Source: Enterobacteriaceae bacterium UBA2655 (GTDB lineage Bacteria; Pseudomonadota; Gammaproteobacteria; Enterobacterales; Enterobacteriaceae). Taken from it: 18,439 nt of DNA. The notes under the pieces were generated by a model. It saw only the letters and a program-made list of their open reading frames with translations. It ran no database searches and was not told the DNA's origin. The DNA is taken from contig DENB01000012.1 in assembly GCA_002359495.1 (NCBI GenBank), forward strand, positions 1-18,439. Direction: 5' to 3'. Both the position numbers and the translations under genes were made by a program. Below, piece after piece: positions 1-8,331 of the stretch (within the stretch, counting starts at the first letter, position 1; each line of letters starts with the position of its first letter).

Positions 1-113
1 TGTTGGCGGCGCAGCTCGCCGGCGAGCCGCAGCCGCTGGATGCGGCGACGCTGGCCGCGCTGAACCCGAATCGTTACTGGATAAGAAAACTGCTGAAGGG
101 AAAAGCGGTATAG
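1..113 (+). CDS. mnmC: MnmC C-terminus (partial): bifunctional tRNA mnm5s2U34 biosynthesis protein
   Basis: Only the last 36 codons and the TAG stop are inside the window; the frame begins at base 3. The tail ends with [17 protein letters not shown], which closely resembles the end of E. coli MnmC as I remember it. The family has an N-terminal SAM-dependent methyltransferase and a C-terminal FAD-dependent oxidase. Together they convert cmnm5(s2)U to mnm5(s2)U at the wobble position of certain tRNAs. The catalytic parts lie off the left edge, so function is inferred from the tail and from synteny: as in E. coli, mnmC converges on yfcL, next to epmC and yfcA. A short hairpin follows the stop. 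Confidence 0.85.
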   Translation, partial: LAAQLAGEPQPLDAATLAALNPNRYWIRKLLKGKAV

Positions 114-119
114 CGGCAA

Positions 120-135
120 GGGCGGAGAACCGCCC
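120..135. terminator. Hairpin between convergent mnmC and yfcL
   Basis: A 6-bp perfect stem, GGGCGG/CCGCCC, with the tetraloop AGAA sits between the two converging stop codons. Neither strand shows a real T-run after it. It could act as a weak bidirectional terminator or only as a 3'-end stabilising hairpin. Confidence 0.4.
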
Positions 136-144
136 CTGCTGCGG

Positions 145-426
145 TCAGGCGGACTGGCGCGCCTGTAAAAACAGATTGTCCCACATGCCGATAACCAGCG
201 CCTGATCGCGCGGCGAAAGCTCGCCGGCGGCGATGGCGTTCTGCAGGCTGTTGGTCACCTGAATCTGCAACGCTTCCGGCGTATGCTGGCCTGACTGCTC
301 GATCTCAGCGACGGCTAACGTGAGGTGGCCACGCAGATAACCGCTGGCGAACAGCTCATCGTCGCTGGCGTGGTCAACCATATCGTCAATCAGGGCCAGA
401 ATACGCGCTTCAAATTCTGCGATCAT
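145..426 (-). CDS. yfcL: YfcL family protein, function unknown
   Basis: This 93-residue acidic, soluble-looking protein has no signal peptide or membrane segment. The sequence ([17 protein letters not shown]..., ending [12 protein letters not shown]) and its place between mnmC and epmC match the small conserved enterobacterial protein YfcL, usually about 92 residues long. It looks mostly helical. I know of no assigned biochemical role and see no catalytic motif. The ATG at 426 has a good ribosome-binding site, AGAGGA six bases upstream. It lies 31 bp downstream of epmC on the same strand and is probably the last gene of the minus-strand run that starts near prmB or epmC. Confidence 0.85.
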   Translation of the reverse strand: MIAEFEARILALIDDMVDHASDDELFASGYLRGHLTLAVAEIEQSGQHTPEALQIQVTNSLQNAIAAGELSPRDQALVIGMWDNLFLQARQSA

Positions 427-457
427 CTCAATTCCTCTTTCGTCATCATGACGCCGT

Positions 458-1006
458 TCAACACAGATCTTCCGGCCAGGGAAACTGTGTCGCCGTCAAC
501 GGCGGCGTATTATAAAATGTGCCCAATTCCTGAATAAAACGCGCGGGTCGGGAAGGGATCCCGTTCTCCAGATAAGACATTACCTGAGCATGAACCTTAC
601 GCTGAAAGCCGATGCGATCCGGTTCACAATCCCCGTCGAGATTGTCACAACTTACGTTGAAGGGAAAGCCCGCCGCGACACAAAACATCCACTCCAGCGC
701 CTGCGGCTTCACTTCCACTGCTTCGAACTGGCTCTGGGTTTGCGCATCGCGACCGTCCGGGCAGTACCAGTAACCGAAGTCGACCAGCTTACGCCGCGCC
801 TCGCCCGCGATACACCAGTGAGAAATTTCGTGCAGCGCGCTGGCGTAAAAGCCGTGCGCAAACACCACCCGGTTCCAGGGCGACTCCTCATCAGCGGGAA
901 GATAGATGGGTTCATCGTCGCCTTTAATCAGGCGGGTCTGAAACTCGTCGCTGAAGCAGCGATCGAAAAGCGTAATCAGCTGTTGGTAATGGTGCGTCGT
1001 GGTCAT
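458..1006 (-). CDS. epmC: EpmC, elongation factor P hydroxylase
   Basis: EpmC (formerly YfcM) hydroxylates the beta-lysyl-lysine modification of translation factor EF-P, the last step after EpmB and EpmA. The protein is 182 residues from the chosen start and is nearly collinear with E. coli EpmC. Landmarks are [12 protein letters not shown] (26-37), the metal-binding HEISH (59-63), a long conserved stretch around [16 protein letters not shown], and ARFIQ near the end. An in-frame ATG four codons upstream (1018) would add MKIP. I prefer 1006 because the family begins M-x-(S/T)-T-HHY, and because GAAG lies six bases before this ATG while the nearest Shine-Dalgarno for 1018 is about 16 bases away. 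EF-P, EpmA and EpmB must be encoded elsewhere. The gene is followed by yfcL. Confidence 0.92.
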   Translation of the reverse strand: MTTTHHYQQLITLFDRCFSDEFQTRLIKGDDEPIYLPADEESPWNRVVFAHGFYASALHEISHWCIAGEARRKLVDFGYWYCPDGRDAQTQSQFEAVEVKPQALEWMFCVAAGFPFNVSCDNLDGDCEPDRIGFQRKVHAQVMSYLENGIPSRPARFIQELGTFYNTPPLTATQFPWPEDLC

Positions 1007-1081
1007 GGGTATCTTCATATTAAATAAACCGGCGTCCTTATCGCTGCGGGCGTCCGGCGTGACAAATGAACATTATTGCGC

Positions 1082-1879
1082 TTACAGGCCGGCGAGCCAG
1101 GCGAGGATCGCGCTGCCGTGGCTGTCCCACAGCAGTTTGGCGCTCATCACCGCCGAGACGATCACCACCATCGGCCGAATCAATTTCTGCCCGCGGCTCA
1201 GCACCAGCCTGGCGCCCAGCCGCGCGCCGCAAAACGCGCCGACCATCATGATCAGGCCGGTTGCCCAGACCACTTTGCCGCCAAACATAAAGAACAGCAG
1301 GCTGCCGAAGTTGGAGGTAAAGTTCAGGATCTTGGCGTGGGCCGTGGATTTCGCCAGGTTATAGCCGCACAGCGTGACGAAAGCGAGGGCATAGAAAGAG
1401 CCGGCGCCCGGCCCGAAAAAGCCGTCGTAAAAACCGACGCAGCCGCCGCCCAGCAGCGCAAATGGCAAACCGTGCAGACGACGGGCGCGATCCTCTTCGC
1501 CGAGGCGCGGCATCAGCAAGAACCAGAGGCCGATGGCAATCAGCAGCAGCGGCAGCACCTGACGCAGAATGTCCGCCTGCAGGTGTTGGATCAGCAGCGT
1601 GCCGAAGATGGCGCCGATAAACGTCATGGCGATGTTCAGCTTCTGCTCGCCCAGTTTTACCGCGCCGCGACGAACAAAATAGAGGCTGGCGGAGAACGAG
1701 CCGCCCACCGACTGAAGCTTGTTGGTCGCCAGCGCCTGGGCGGGCGACAAGCCAGCCGCCAGCAGCGACGGCACGGTCAGCAGCCCGCCGCCGCCGGCGA
1801 TAGAGTCGATAAAAGCGGCCAGCATCGCCACGAAAAACAACAGTCCGGCAACCAGCGGACTGACAACGAACCAATCCAT
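1082..1879 (-). CDS. yfcA: YfcA, TauE/SafE family membrane transporter
   Basis: A 265-residue inner-membrane protein made almost entirely of hydrophobic helices. The family's two-fold internal repeat shows as a glycine-rich motif in each half: GGGGLLTVP at 29-37 and GFYDGFFGPGAGSF at 149-162. These are followed by ATNK (51-54) and AKILNFTSN (182-190). TauE/SafE proteins are proposed exporters or importers of sulfite, sulfonates or other small organosulfur anions; the substrate of YfcA is not established. The ATG at 1879 has AAGGG five bases upstream, and that site overlaps the TAA stop of mepA, which suggests translational coupling to mepA. epmC follows after 75 bp. Confidence 0.9.
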   Translation of the reverse strand: MDWFVVSPLVAGLLFFVAMLAAFIDSIAGGGGLLTVPSLLAAGLSPAQALATNKLQSVGGSFSASLYFVRRGAVKLGEQKLNIAMTFIGAIFGTLLIQHLQADILRQVLPLLLIAIGLWFLLMPRLGEEDRARRLHGLPFALLGGGCVGFYDGFFGPGAGSFYALAFVTLCGYNLAKSTAHAKILNFTSNFGSLLFFMFGGKVVWATGLIMMVGAFCGARLGARLVLSRGQKLIRPMVVIVSAVMSAKLLWDSHGSAILAWLAGL

Positions 1880-1887
1880 CTCATCCC

Positions 1888-2709
1888 TTAAAGTAAATGT
1901 TTATCCAGCAGCGCCTGGCAGGAGGGCGGCAGCGGCGGCGGCTCGCGTTTGACCGGCGCGGCGCCCGGTTTTTTCGGCGCGAACCAGCTTTCCAGCTCCG
2001 CGCCGCAGCCGTCGCCCGGCGGAGGCGGCGTCTGATCCTGACACTCCAGGCTCTCCGGCGGACAACGCAGGCGCACATGCATATGGGCGCGATGGGCGAA
2101 CCAGGGACGCACCTTGCGCAGCCAGTCGCGATCGACACCGGCATCGGCGCAAAGCTGCTTTTTGATCGCCGGGTTGACGAAGATGCGCGATACCTCGTCA
2201 TCGTTCGCCGCCAGCTTGATCAGGCTGGCGATTTCCGGCTGCCAGTGGCGCGCCAGCACGCTTTTGCCGTCAGCGGCGACCAGATCGAGCGGCTGAGGCT
2301 TCAGCAGCTGCTGCGCGCTCCAGCGGCTTTTCGGCAGTTGCAGCCAGATGTCGACATCCAGACCGGTTTGATGGCTGGCGTGCCCGCCGCTAAACCGACC
2401 GCCCGCCGCCATGCCCATATCCCCGACCAGCATCTGCCCCAGTTGCAGATTATGCGCCTGGGTGCTGAGGCGCTGGATAAACAGCACAAGGTCGGGATGG
2501 CCGAAATAGCGGCGCTGATCCGGCCGCATCACCTGATAGTCGGGTGAATTAAGCGGCAGCGGCTGCGCCCCTACGATACAGCCGTTGGCGAAAGCGCCGA
2601 TCGACTGCGGAGCGCCGGAAATGGGATGACGGATATTCTGCCAGGGCGTAGCCGCCAGGCTCGCGGCGCTGAACGCCAGCGCCGCGACGGCGAATAAAAG
2701 GCGTTTCAT
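1888..2709 (-). CDS. mepA: MepA, penicillin-insensitive murein DD-/LD-endopeptidase
   Basis: A periplasmic metallopeptidase of the LAS/M74 family that cleaves D-alanyl-meso-DAP cross-links in peptidoglycan. The 273-residue precursor begins with a typical signal peptide ([19 protein letters not shown], cleavage before or near ATPWQ). Zinc ligands and active-site residues are intact: H110, H113 and D120 in [16 protein letters not shown], and H206, H209 and H211 in HRAHMH. The C-terminal tail is proline-rich ([13 protein letters not shown]), as in E. coli. An upstream in-frame ATG would add 16 residues before the signal peptide and overlap aroC, so the start at 2709 is preferred; GGTG lies five bases upstream. 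Spacing to the aroC stop is only 4 bp, and yfcA follows after 8 bp, so the genes are almost certainly cotranscribed. Confidence 0.95.
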   Translation of the reverse strand: MKRLLFAVAALAFSAASLAATPWQNIRHPISGAPQSIGAFANGCIVGAQPLPLNSPDYQVMRPDQRRYFGHPDLVLFIQRLSTQAHNLQLGQMLVGDMGMAAGGRFSGGHASHQTGLDVDIWLQLPKSRWSAQQLLKPQPLDLVAADGKSVLARHWQPEIASLIKLAANDDEVSRIFVNPAIKKQLCADAGVDRDWLRKVRPWFAHRAHMHVRLRCPPESLECQDQTPPPPGDGCGAELESWFAPKKPGAAPVKREPPPLPPSCQALLDKHLL

Positions 2710-2713
2710 CGTA

Positions 2714-3799
2714 TCACCAGCGCGGAACGGCGGACGCGACATCCGCGCACTGCGCACGGTGGCGCAGTAGGTGATCCATCAGCACGATCGCCATCATCGC
2801 CTCGGCGATCGGCACCGCGCGGATGCCGACGCAGGGATCGTGGCGGCCTTTAGTGATCATCTCCACCTCTTCGCCCTGGCGCGTAATGGTCTGGCCCGGC
2901 ACCGTGATGCTGGAGGTCGGCTTCATCGCCAGGTTGGCGCGGATAACCTGCCCGCTGCTGATGCCGCCCAGAATGCCGCCGGCATGATTGCTCTGGAAAC
3001 CGCTGGCGCGGATCTCATCGCGATGCTCGCTGCCGCGCTGATTCACGACCGCAAAGCCGTCGCCGATCTCCACCCCCTTCACTGCATTGATGCTCATCAG
3101 CGCGTGGGCCAGATCGGCGTCGAGACGATCGAATACCGGCTCGCCGAGGCCCGGCGGCACGTTTTCCGCCATCACCGTGACTTTCGCGCCGATAGAGTCG
3201 CCCTCTTTTTTCAGGCCGCGCATCAGCTCGTCCAGCGCCTCCAGTTTATCCGCGTCGGGGCAGAAGAACGGGTTCTGCTCGACGATGCTCCACTCTTTCA
3301 GTTCGCAGGCGACGTCGCCGATTTGCGCCAGATAGCCGCGAACCTGGATATTGTGCTTCATCTGTAGATATTTTTTGGCGATGGCGCCCGCCGCGACGCG
3401 CATCGCGGTTTCGCGCGCCGAAGAGCGTCCGCCGCCGCGGTAATCGCGCAGGCCATATTTCTGCTCATAGGTATAATCGGCATGGCCGGGGCGGAACAGA
3501 TCTTTGATGGCGCCGTAATCCTGCGAGCGCTGATCGGTGTTTTCGATCAGCAGGCCGATGCTGGTGCCGGTAGTCACGCCTTCAAAAACGCCGGAAAGAA
3601 TTTTAACCTGATCGGGTTCGCGGCGCTGCGTGGTGTAGCGCGAGGTGCCGGGACGACGGCGATCAAGATCGTGCTGAATATCCGCTTCGGTCAGTGGAAT
3701 GCCCGGCGGCACGCCATCGACGATGCATCCCAGCGCAATGCCGTGGGACTCGCCAAAGGTAGTTACTCGAAAAAGTTGCCCGATACTGTTTCCGGCCAT
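2714..3799 (-). CDS. aroC: AroC, chorismate synthase
   Basis: This enzyme converts 5-enolpyruvylshikimate-3-phosphate to chorismate using reduced FMN; it is the last common step to aromatic amino acids, folate, quinones and siderophores. The 361-residue length equals that of the E. coli enzyme. Signature segments are intact: TFGESHG near residues 14-20, [12 protein letters not shown] around residue 125, and [21 protein letters not shown] in the second half. The start [12 protein letters not shown] is chosen over an upstream in-frame ATG (12 residues longer) because it matches the family N-terminus and has AAGGA six bases upstream. The gene lies 45 bp after prmB, with a hairpin in the gap, and 4 bp before mepA. 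The aroC-mepA pairing is the same in E. coli. Confidence 0.97.
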   Translation of the reverse strand: MAGNSIGQLFRVTTFGESHGIALGCIVDGVPPGIPLTEADIQHDLDRRRPGTSRYTTQRREPDQVKILSGVFEGVTTGTSIGLLIENTDQRSQDYGAIKDLFRPGHADYTYEQKYGLRDYRGGGRSSARETAMRVAAGAIAKKYLQMKHNIQVRGYLAQIGDVACELKEWSIVEQNPFFCPDADKLEALDELMRGLKKEGDSIGAKVTVMAENVPPGLGEPVFDRLDADLAHALMSINAVKGVEIGDGFAVVNQRGSEHRDEIRASGFQSNHAGGILGGISSGQVIRANLAMKPTSSITVPGQTITRQGEEVEMITKGRHDPCVGIRAVPIAEAMMAIVLMDHLLRHRAQCADVASAVPRW

Positions 3800-3822
3800 G
3801 GTGATTCCTTGTTGCAGGTTCG

Positions 3823-3840
3823 CGGGCGAACGCACGCCCG
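3823..3840 (-). other. Intercistronic hairpin between prmB and aroC
   Basis: A perfect 6-bp stem, CGGGCG/CGCCCG, with a six-base loop lies five bases after the prmB stop and about 24 bases before the aroC start. No T-run follows on the minus strand, so it is not a classical terminator. It may protect or partly separate the two messages. Confidence 0.35.
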
Positions 3841-3844
3841 TCGA

Positions 3845-4777
3845 TCAGTCTTTGTAAAACGAGAAATGATGCTGAGCATCCAAGATTTGCTGACGCGTCA
3901 GCATAAAGACGCCGTCGCCGCCGTTGTCGAACTCCAGCCAGGTGAAGGGCACGTCGGGATATTGCTCCATCATATGCACCATGCTGTTGCCCACTTCGCA
4001 GATCAGCACGCCCTGCTCGCTCAGGTAGTCCGGCGCGCAGGCGAGAATGCGGCGCACCAGCTTCAGGCCGTCGCTGCCTGCCGCCAGCCCCAGCTCCGGC
4101 TCGTGGCGATACTCTCCCGGCAGATCGTCCATATCTTCCGCGTCCACATAGGGCGGATTGGTGACGATCAGATCATATTTCACCTGCGGCAGTTCGCGGA
4201 ACAGATCGGCGCGAATTGGCGTAACCTGATGGATTAAGCCATGCTCTTCGATGTTCTGCTCGGCCACGGCCAGCGCGTCGGTTGAGATATCGACCGCGTC
4301 CACTTCCGCTTCCGGGAAAGCGTAGGCGCAGGCGATGGCGATGCAGCCGCTGCCGGTGCACATGTCGAGAATGTGGCGCGGCGCGCTTTCAACCAAGCCG
4401 GCGAAGCGGTTGTCGATCAGTTCGCCGATCGGCGAACGCGGCACCAGCACGCGCTCGTCGACATAAAACTCGTGTCCGCAGAACCAGGCTTTATTGGTCA
4501 GATAGGCGACCGGAATACGCTCGTTGACGCGACGGATGACGCGCTCGACGATGCGCTGACGTTCGCTGGAGGTGAGACGCGCGTTGCGCATATCTTCAGG
4601 AATATCGAGCGGCAGCCAGAGCGTGGGCAGTACCAGTTGAACCGCTTCGTCCCAGGGATTGTCCGTGCCGTGACCATACCAGATGCCGGCCGCCGAGAAG
4701 CGGCTGACGGCCCAGCGCAGCATGTCCTGAATGGTATGTAGTTCGTTGACTGCCTCATCGACGAAAATTTTGTCCAC
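3845..4777 (-). CDS. prmB: PrmB, 50S ribosomal protein uL3 N5-glutamine methyltransferase
   Basis: A SAM-dependent class I methyltransferase that modifies a glutamine of ribosomal protein uL3 during 50S assembly. The protein has 310 residues, the same as E. coli PrmB. It has an N-terminal helical domain, the SAM-binding motif [12 protein letters not shown] (136-147), an acidic loop AVDIS, and the diagnostic catalytic NPPY at 207-210. The start is a GTG at 4777. It gives [13 protein letters not shown], as in the family, and has an excellent Shine-Dalgarno GGAGGG about five bases upstream. An in-frame ATG far upstream at 4939 would add 54 unrelated residues and overlap smrB, so it is rejected. 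The gene is divergent from smrB across 161 bp and followed by aroC. The uL3 target is inferred from family identity. Confidence 0.95.
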   Translation of the reverse strand: MDKIFVDEAVNELHTIQDMLRWAVSRFSAAGIWYGHGTDNPWDEAVQLVLPTLWLPLDIPEDMRNARLTSSERQRIVERVIRRVNERIPVAYLTNKAWFCGHEFYVDERVLVPRSPIGELIDNRFAGLVESAPRHILDMCTGSGCIAIACAYAFPEAEVDAVDISTDALAVAEQNIEEHGLIHQVTPIRADLFRELPQVKYDLIVTNPPYVDAEDMDDLPGEYRHEPELGLAAGSDGLKLVRRILACAPDYLSEQGVLICEVGNSMVHMMEQYPDVPFTWLEFDNGGDGVFMLTRQQILDAQHHFSFYKD

Positions 4778-4921
4778 GTAGCCCTCCGCAGGCCGTTTGC
4801 TGAATCGGCCGATAGTTTGCCATGAAGCCGGGCAGAATTCAGCGCAGCAGCGTGAAAAAGCTGACTTTTGTTTACGCTTAAGGTTAAGGTAACGCCACCG
4901 GCTGCTCTCCAGCCTTATCTG

Positions 4922-4942
4922 ATGACAATGACGATCCAATGA
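4922..4942 (+). other. Six-codon mini-ORF overlapping the smrB start (possible leader peptide)
   Basis: ATG ACA ATG ACG ATC CAA TGA reads MTMTIQ, and its TGA overlaps the smrB ATG in the 4-bp ATGA arrangement typical of translational coupling. A small hairpin (GGCTG, loop CTCTC, CAGCC; 4900-4914) lies just upstream. There is no good Shine-Dalgarno for the mini-ORF, and smrB itself also lacks a strong one. The arrangement could be chance. Confidence 0.25.
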
Positions 4943-5487
4943 GTAAAAAAGATCCGCTCAGCAGCGATGATAAAGCGCTTTTTCGCCAGTTGATGACCGG
5001 CGCGCGCAAGCTGAAACAGGACACCATCGTACATAAACCGAAGGTGAAAACGCGCGAAGTGCCGTTGAAACGGCTGCTTTCGGAGCAGGTGGACAACAGC
5101 CACTACTTTTCCGACGAATTTCAGCCGCTGCTGTCCAACGAAGGCCCGGTGCGCTATGTGCGCAGCGACGTCAGCCACTACGAGCTGAAAAAATTGCGAC
5201 GCGGCGATTATACGCCTGAGATTTTTCTCGACCTGCACGGCTTAACGCAGCAGCAGGCGAAGCAGGAACTAGGCGCCTTGATCGCCGCCTGTCGGCGCGA
5301 GCATCTGTTTTGCGCCAGCGTGATGACCGGCCACGGTAAGCATGTTCTTAAACAGCAAACGCCGCTCTGGCTGGCGCAGCACCCTTTGGTGATGGCGTTT
5401 CATCAGGCGCCGAAGCTGTTCGGGGGCGATGCGGCGCTGTTGGTATTGATTGAAGTCGAAGAGTGGCAACCGCCTGAGTTGCCCTGA
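4939..5487 (+). CDS. smrB: SmrB, Smr-domain endonuclease acting on stalled (collided) ribosomes
   Basis: The 182-residue protein closely matches E. coli SmrB (YfcN, 183 residues). An N-terminal basic extension (about 1-45) is followed by a linker and a C-terminal Smr domain from about residue 94. The domain carries DLHG at 98-101 and GHGK at 131-134, and the C-terminus reads [14 protein letters not shown]. coli SmrB is recruited to collided ribosomes and cuts the mRNA between them so that trans-translation can rescue the leading ribosome; the DxH motif of the Smr domain is part of the nuclease site. The ATG at 4939 fits the family N-terminus but has a poor Shine-Dalgarno. It is divergent from prmB and convergent with sixA, 35 bp apart. 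Confidence 0.95.
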   Translation: MSKKDPLSSDDKALFRQLMTGARKLKQDTIVHKPKVKTREVPLKRLLSEQVDNSHYFSDEFQPLLSNEGPVRYVRSDVSHYELKKLRRGDYTPEIFLDLHGLTQQQAKQELGALIAACRREHLFCASVMTGHGKHVLKQQTPLWLAQHPLVMAFHQAPKLFGGDAALLVLIEVEEWQPPELP

Positions 5488-5495
5488 GAAAGGAT

Positions 5496-5515
5496 TGGGC
5501 CGGTCATTCGGCCCA
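5496..5515. terminator. Hairpin between convergent smrB and sixA
   Basis: A perfect 7-bp stem TGGGCCG/CGGCCCA with a six-base loop lies in the 35-bp gap between the two stop codons. On the plus strand no T-run follows; on the minus strand the following bases are ATCCTTTCTC, a weak T-rich tail. It is a plausible weak bidirectional terminator. Confidence 0.5.
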
Positions 5516-5522
5516 GCGCTGA

Positions 5523-6005
5523 TTACATCGCTTTCGCCAGTTTGGAAGGACTGACCTGCCATTCCAGTTTGCCTTCGCAATTATCGGCATCGAAGTTGAT
5601 GCAGGCGATCGCGGAGGTCGCGAACATCGGCGGCGCTTCCTGCGGGCAGAGTTCGGAAACCAGATAGCCGACCAGCGGCAGGTGAGAGATCACCAGCACG
5701 GATTTCACGCCTTCTTTGGCCAGCGCATGCAGATAACAGGCGACCAGTCCCGGATCGCCGCCTGGGGTGAGCTCCGGCAACACATCCTGTTCTTCCGGCA
5801 GATTTAACGCTTCGCGTACCGTCGCCAACGTCTGCTCTGCGCGCAGAAAAGGGCTGACCAGTACCCGTTCGATATCCAGTGCCTGGCCGTTCAGCCAGCT
5901 CGCCATCTGACGTGATTCGTTGCAACCACAATGAGTAAGAGGTCTTACCGAATCACTTGCCGCTTCGAGAGCCGCATCGCCGTGACGCATGATAAAAACT
6001 TGCAT
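5523..6005 (-). CDS. sixA: SixA, phosphohistidine phosphatase
   Basis: A 160-residue member of the histidine phosphatase (RHG) superfamily, close to the 161 residues of E. coli SixA. The catalytic RHG is at residues 7-9 (H8), with conserved R21 and R55 (SPFLRAEQT) and the second histidine H108 in ISHLP. Family knowledge: SixA lacks the helical lid of larger relatives. It removes phosphate from phosphohistidine in the HPt domain of ArcB and, as later work showed, from the NPr protein of the nitrogen phosphotransferase system. The protein is cytoplasmic with no signal peptide. The ATG at 6005 has only a weak GGTG upstream. It lies 166 bp after fadJ on the same strand, with its own promoter-like sequence in the gap. 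Confidence 0.95.
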   Translation of the reverse strand: MQVFIMRHGDAALEAASDSVRPLTHCGCNESRQMASWLNGQALDIERVLVSPFLRAEQTLATVREALNLPEEQDVLPELTPGGDPGLVACYLHALAKEGVKSVLVISHLPLVGYLVSELCPQEAPPMFATSAIACINFDADNCEGKLEWQVSPSKLAKAM

Positions 6006-6077
6006 AAAGCACCGCTGTTGATTAGAGATCGCCGATCAGCCTGCCGATCGACTCTTCATTCTGCGAATGAACGCTGT

Positions 6078-6106
6078 GTTGTACCCCAACGCCTTAGCCC
6101 GGTCAA
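6078..6106 (-). promoter_or_regulatory. Candidate sixA promoter (sigma70-like)
   Basis: On the minus strand, TTGACC (6106-6101) and TACAAC (6083-6078) are separated by exactly 17 bp. This is a reasonable sigma70 match (5/6 and 4/6) about 70 bp upstream of the sixA ATG. A perfect dyad lies three bases upstream of the -35. It was found by eye only. Confidence 0.45.
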
Positions 6107-6109
6107 CTG

Positions 6110-6130
6110 GTTGCTTAATAAATAAGCAAC
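6110..6130. repeat. Perfect 8-bp inverted repeat upstream of sixA
   Basis: GTTGCTTA and TAAGCAAC are separated by ATAAA. The dyad sits between the end of fadJ and the candidate sixA promoter. On the minus strand it is not followed by T residues, so it is not an obvious terminator. It could be a transcription factor operator or an mRNA hairpin. Confidence 0.5.
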
Positions 6131-6171
6131 ATATCAGACTGCTACCTGTAACATTCTGACGGCCCTTTTTA

Positions 6172-8331
6172 CTAACCCGCTGAATCTTTATGGCTATTCA
6201 CTTCTGATGCTGAAATGTAAAATTTTCGCTCATTATCGGCGCGCTGTTGCAAAGCCTCGCAGGGGGCAAAACGGTCGCCCTGCCGCTGCATTAAATTACT
6301 TAATGTATTGACCACGCTGGCAATACTTGTCCGATCCATATAGCGAAACGGCCCGCCGAGAAAAGGCGGAAAGCCGATGCCGAACACCGCGCCGACATCG
6401 CCGTCGCGCGCTGAACGGATAACGCCTTCCTCCAGACAACGCGCCGCTTCGTTGAGCATCATCATTACGCAGCGTCCGGCGATCTGCTCGCGGCTCTGCT
6501 GCTCTTTAGGCTCCAGCTGCAGCAATTTGTAGAGCGTAGGATCAGGCTTTTTCCGCCCCGGCCAGCGCATCGAATGATAGAGATAAAAGCCTTTGCCGTT
6601 TTTCCGCCCTTTACGCCCGTCCTGAAGCACCGCCTCAAAGGCGGCAGGCGCAGCGAAACGCTCGCCGTAGGCCTGTTGCAGAATCGGTACGATTTTACTG
6701 CCGACGTCAATGCCGACTTCGTCCAGCAGCTGTATCGGACCGACCGGAAACCCGAACGCCACCAGCGCCCGGTCGATATGTTCAATCGGCTCGCCCTCCA
6801 GCAGGCAACGCATCGCTTCATTTATATAGGGAGTCAAAATACGGTTGACGTAAAAACCGGCGCGATCGGCGACGACGATCGGCGTTTTTCCCTGGTTGCG
6901 CGCCAGCTCGATGGTGGTCGCGATGGTTTCCGCCGAGGTGACGGCATGCGGGATCACTTCCACCAGCGGCATCTTTTCCACCGGGCTGAAATAGTGCAGG
7001 CCGATAATATTTTCCGGCCGTTGCGCCCCCGCAGCGATCTCAGCAATCGGCAGTGACGAGGTATTCGAGGCGAAAATCGTTTGCGGCCCACAATGCTGTT
7101 CCACTTCGCTCACCATCTGACGCTTCAGGGCCAGATCCTCAAACACCGCCTCGATAATCAGATCGCGCCGCGAAAATCCCTGATAGTCGACGCCGCCGCT
7201 GAGGCGCGCCATCTGCTGCTGTCGCTGCGCCGGATTGAGCTGGCGCCGCCGCACCTTTTCGCTCAGTCGCTCCCAGCTGTGCTGCAAGGCGTGGTTGACG
7301 CCGCTCAGGCTGACATCCCGAATGCGCACCGGCAGCCCGGCGTTCAGTGCCGTCACGCTGGCGATGCCGCCGCCCATCATGCCGCCGCCCAACACCCCGA
7401 CCCCGGCGACGGCGCGCGGCTGCGCGTTCGCTCCCGGCTCTTTTTTCATCGCCGTGGTGGCGAAAAACAAGCTGCGCAGCGCGGCGGATTCAGGCGTCAT
7501 CGCCAGCTCGCCAAAGGCGCGCGCCTCGGCGTCGAACCCGCTACGGGCGCCCTGCTCCAGCCCGATGCGCACCACTTCAATGATGCGTTCGGCGGCGGGA
7601 TAGTTGCCCTGAGTTTTCTGCCGGGTTTGCCGCTTCGCGAAGGCGAACAGCGCGTGGCGCGCCAGCGGCGCCTGAATCAGCCGTTCGCGCGTCGGCAGCG
7701 TTGCCGGGCCTGCTTTACCTTTCAGTACACGTTCAATGGCGCTCTGCAACAGAATAGCCTGCGGCACCGCCTCATCCACCAGGCCCAGCCTGCGCGCCTG
7801 CTCGGCGCGCAGGGTTTTGCCGCTCAGCATCAGCGTCAGCGCCTCGGATACGCCGATCAGACGCGGCAGACGCTGCGTGCCGCCGGTGCCGGGCAGCAAT
7901 CCCAGCTGCACCTCCGGAAGACCAAGCCGGGTTTTGTCATCCAACGAACAGATACGCGCATCACAGGCCAGCGCCAGTTCCAGGCCGCCGCCGAGGCAGG
8001 CGCCGTGGATCGCCGCGACCAGCGGAACGGGCAGCGCGGCAAGACTGGCCATCACCTCCTGTCCCTGGCGAGAAAGCCCTGCCGCTTCCTCGACGCTGCG
8101 GCAGCGATCGATCATGCTGATATCCGCGCCGGCGATGAAACTGTCCGGCTTGCCGGAGATCAGCACCAGGCCAACCAGCTGAGCGTTGCGGCGTGCCTCG
8201 GCGATTGTCGCCATCATCTGCGCGGCGAATTCCGCCTTCAGGGTGTTTATCTTTTCGCCGGGCACATTAATGGTGATCACGCCGATATTATCGGGACGCA
8301 TCTGCAGATGAAAAGCGGAGGTCGGGGTCAT
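6172..8331 (-). CDS. fadJ: FadJ, anaerobic fatty acid oxidation complex alpha subunit
   Basis: A multifunctional beta-oxidation protein of 719 residues (about 714 in E. coli FadJ). The N-terminal enoyl-CoA hydratase/isomerase domain (about 1-190) has the oxyanion-hole region IAGAD and the two catalytic glutamates, E118 in [11 protein letters not shown] and E140 in GLPEVQLGL. The 3-hydroxyacyl-CoA dehydrogenase part follows from about 305, with the NAD-binding [11 protein letters not shown] (312-322), SNTSS (422-426) and the catalytic-region [16 protein letters not shown], where H446 is the likely catalytic histidine. C-terminal dehydrogenase domains occupy about 490-719. It forms a complex with FadI. 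The ATG at 8331 overlaps the fadI TGA by 4 bp (ATGA) with GGAGGTGG upstream, so translation is coupled. FadJ rather than FadB is supported by length, pairing with fadI and synteny. Confidence 0.96.
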   Translation of the reverse strand: MTPTSAFHLQMRPDNIGVITINVPGEKINTLKAEFAAQMMATIAEARRNAQLVGLVLISGKPDSFIAGADISMIDRCRSVEEAAGLSRQGQEVMASLAALPVPLVAAIHGACLGGGLELALACDARICSLDDKTRLGLPEVQLGLLPGTGGTQRLPRLIGVSEALTLMLSGKTLRAEQARRLGLVDEAVPQAILLQSAIERVLKGKAGPATLPTRERLIQAPLARHALFAFAKRQTRQKTQGNYPAAERIIEVVRIGLEQGARSGFDAEARAFGELAMTPESAALRSLFFATTAMKKEPGANAQPRAVAGVGVLGGGMMGGGIASVTALNAGLPVRIRDVSLSGVNHALQHSWERLSEKVRRRQLNPAQRQQQMARLSGGVDYQGFSRRDLIIEAVFEDLALKRQMVSEVEQHCGPQTIFASNTSSLPIAEIAAGAQRPENIIGLHYFSPVEKMPLVEVIPHAVTSAETIATTIELARNQGKTPIVVADRAGFYVNRILTPYINEAMRCLLEGEPIEHIDRALVAFGFPVGPIQLLDEVGIDVGSKIVPILQQAYGERFAAPAAFEAVLQDGRKGRKNGKGFYLYHSMRWPGRKKPDPTLYKLLQLEPKEQQSREQIAGRCVMMMLNEAARCLEEGVIRSARDGDVGAVFGIGFPPFLGGPFRYMDRTSIASVVNTLSNLMQRQGDRFAPCEALQQRADNERKFYISASEVNSHKDSAG

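Noticed and set aside
1031..1055. Direct repeat GGCGTCC (1031-1037 and 1049-1055) between epmC and yfcA
   Set aside because: Only 7 bp in a GC-rich gap; expected by chance and not linked to a recognisable element.
1076..1891. Open frame on the plus strand (271 codons) opposite yfcA
   Set aside because: Hydrophilic Q/R/A-rich mirror of a membrane protein gene with clear TauE/SafE motifs.
4878..4890. Tandem TTAAGG-TTAAGG in the prmB-smrB gap
   Set aside because: Two short copies only, with no match to a known operator and no promoter hexamers at a sensible distance.
4778..4939. Upstream extension of prmB to an ATG at 4939
   Set aside because: The extra 54 residues have no family match and overlap the smrB start, and the GTG at 4777 has a far better ribosome-binding site.
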